A DNA stretch of 64,000 nucleotides, from NCBI GenBank assembly GCA_010692425.1, contig JAAHHJ010000004.1, forward strand, positions 62,001-126,000, read 5' to 3'. Shown in pieces: positions 63,314-64,000 of this stretch. The DNA comes from Symploca sp. SIO3C6 (GTDB lineage: Bacteria; Cyanobacteriota; Cyanobacteriia; Cyanobacteriales; Coleofasciculaceae). Both the position numbers and the translations under genes were made by a program. The first letter of the stretch is position 1, and each line of letters starts with the position of its first letter. The notes beneath the pieces were generated by a model. It was given only the letters and a program-made list of their open reading frames with translations. It made no database searches and was not told the origin of the DNA.

Positions 63314-64000
63314 ATGTTAAATGCTAAACTTGCAGTTGCTAATAGTTCTGAGCAGCAGACAGTTATTCAACTCTCACCAGCAGTAGCCTTCGGTGGCAAA
63401 GAATTAGTAATTATTGGAGGCCCCTGTACTGTCGAAAGTCAGCAGCAAATGGAAACAGTTGCCACTATGCTAAAAGCTTCACCAGTTCAAGTCTTGCGGG
63501 GAGGGGTTTACAAACCACGCACCTCTCCCTATTCTTTCCAAGGTTTAGGAATTGAAGGCATCGAGATTTTGTCGCAAGTGCGATCGCGCTATAAAATTCC
63601 AGTGGTAACTGAGGTAATGTCGATTGCTCAAATTGAATCTCTTGCTGCCAGTGTTGATATGCTTCAGGTGGGCAGTAGAAACATGCAGAACTTTGATTTA
63701 CTCAAAGCTTTAGGTAAGGTGAAAAAGCCAGTACTGCTGAAACGGGGACTTGCTGCCACAATTGAAGAGTTCGTGATGGCAGCAGAATATATCCTCAGTT
63801 ATGGTAACTCTCAGGTAGTTTTATGTGAACGGGGTATCCGCAGTTTCGATAACTATACTCGTAATGTGCTGGATTTAGGAGCAGTAGCAGCGCTTAAGCA
63901 GATAACTCATTTGCCAGTAATCGTAGACCCTTCCCATGCTGTCGGCAAGCGGGAATTAGTAGCACCCCTGGCAAAAGCTGCCGTTGCTGCTGGGGCAGAT
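63314..64000 (+). CDS. aroF: 3-deoxy-7-phosphoheptulonate (DAHP) synthase, class I-beta, 3'-truncated by the window edge
   Basis: The first 229 codons are present and the frame runs off the window. The (beta/alpha)8 enzyme shows [10 protein letters not shown] (metal-binding Cys), [19 protein letters not shown] (PEP-binding KPRTS), VPVVTEV-type [60 protein letters not shown] and [19 protein letters not shown]. It condenses PEP with erythrose-4-phosphate, the first step to Phe, Tyr and Trp. No N-terminal regulatory domain is present, so control may rest on the two upstream attenuators. AGGA (63300-63303 region) precedes ATG 63314. Confidence 0.95.
   Translation, partial: MLNAKLAVANSSEQQTVIQLSPAVAFGGKELVIIGGPCTVESQQQMETVATMLKASPVQVLRGGVYKPRTSPYSFQGLGIEGIEILSQVRSRYKIPVVTEVMSIAQIESLAASVDMLQVGSRNMQNFDLLKALGKVKKPVLLKRGLAATIEEFVMAAEYILSYGNSQVVLCERGIRSFDNYTRNVLDLGAVAALKQITHLPVIVDPSHAVGKRELVAPLAKAAVAAGAD

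Overview
The window is cyanobacterial chromosome. Evidence: a photosystem II D1 gene (psbA), the NDH-1 subunit gene ndhH, many GCGATCGC (HIP1) octamers, families common in cyanobacteria (Uma2, DUF4278, DUF3493, DUF4058, DUF1565, pentapeptide repeats, DUF4347), and 7-bp tandem repeats (AGTAATA, CTTCTGC, CCCTACA) of the STRR kind seen in filamentous species. No rRNA operon, CRISPR array or complete insertion sequence is visible. The two ends cut a DMT transporter (left) and a DAHP synthase (right).

Layout. 0-11 kb: transporter fragment, two class II aldolase-like proteins, a large DUF4347/delta-60/DUF4114 surface protein, pheT with a YciI-like gene, a HlyD-type adaptor and a DUF2237 gene. 11-18.5 kb: a decaying defence-like patch with a stand-alone HsdR-N-like protein, an HsdS C-terminal remnant, an internally deleted DUF4058 gene, a NACHT-HEAT STAND protein with near-identical 99-bp repeats, and a membrane GTPase. 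19-27 kb: Hpt protein, DUF937-like protein, two tandem paralogues of unknown function, a GH32/43/68-like beta-propeller enzyme and an active/inactive M16 peptidase pair. 28-34 kb: a dimodular NRPS (A-T-C-A-T-TE) lying between two same-orientation copies of a small mobile element. 34-41 kb: core genes recA, ndhH and rsmH, tRNA-Thr, tRNA-Ser, two Uma2 genes, a SWIM-finger protein and a peroxiredoxin-like protein. 41.6-47 kb: tetR-adaptor-RND efflux operon with a perfect TetR-type palindrome. 48-53 kb: small DMT transporter and an A-Ox-T-TE NRPS with indigoidine synthetase architecture. 53.6-56.5 kb: a rogue D1 gene that keeps TyrZ but has lost several Mn-cluster ligands, divergent from a cupin gene and a LuxR-type response regulator. 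56.6-62.6 kb: DUF4278, a double-glycine-leader-like peptide, an IS110 transposase remnant, a DUF1565 beta-helix protein and two pentapeptide-repeat proteins. 62.9-64 kb: two consecutive leader-peptide/attenuator units in front of a class I-beta DAHP synthase gene.

Two families of small non-autonomous mobile elements explain much of the intergenic DNA. Family A (88-343 bp, ends TAGCGCTACG / CGTACTGCTA, flanked by TA) has five copies. Family B (about 110-135 bp, ends TAAGTACCTGCGACAT and, inverted, TAAGTAGTCGGACAT) also has five. At 18.6-19.0 kb a family A element sits inside a family B element with a TA duplication; the intact family B copy at 53.5 kb shows the empty site.

The strongest candidates for something undescribed are the tandem aromatic-codon attenuators before the DAHP synthase gene, the rogue D1 with its cupin and response-regulator neighbours, the indigoidine-synthetase-like gene in a cyanobacterium, and the nested TA-targeting elements that bracket the NRPS gene. 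Everything here was read by eye, without alignment or database searches.
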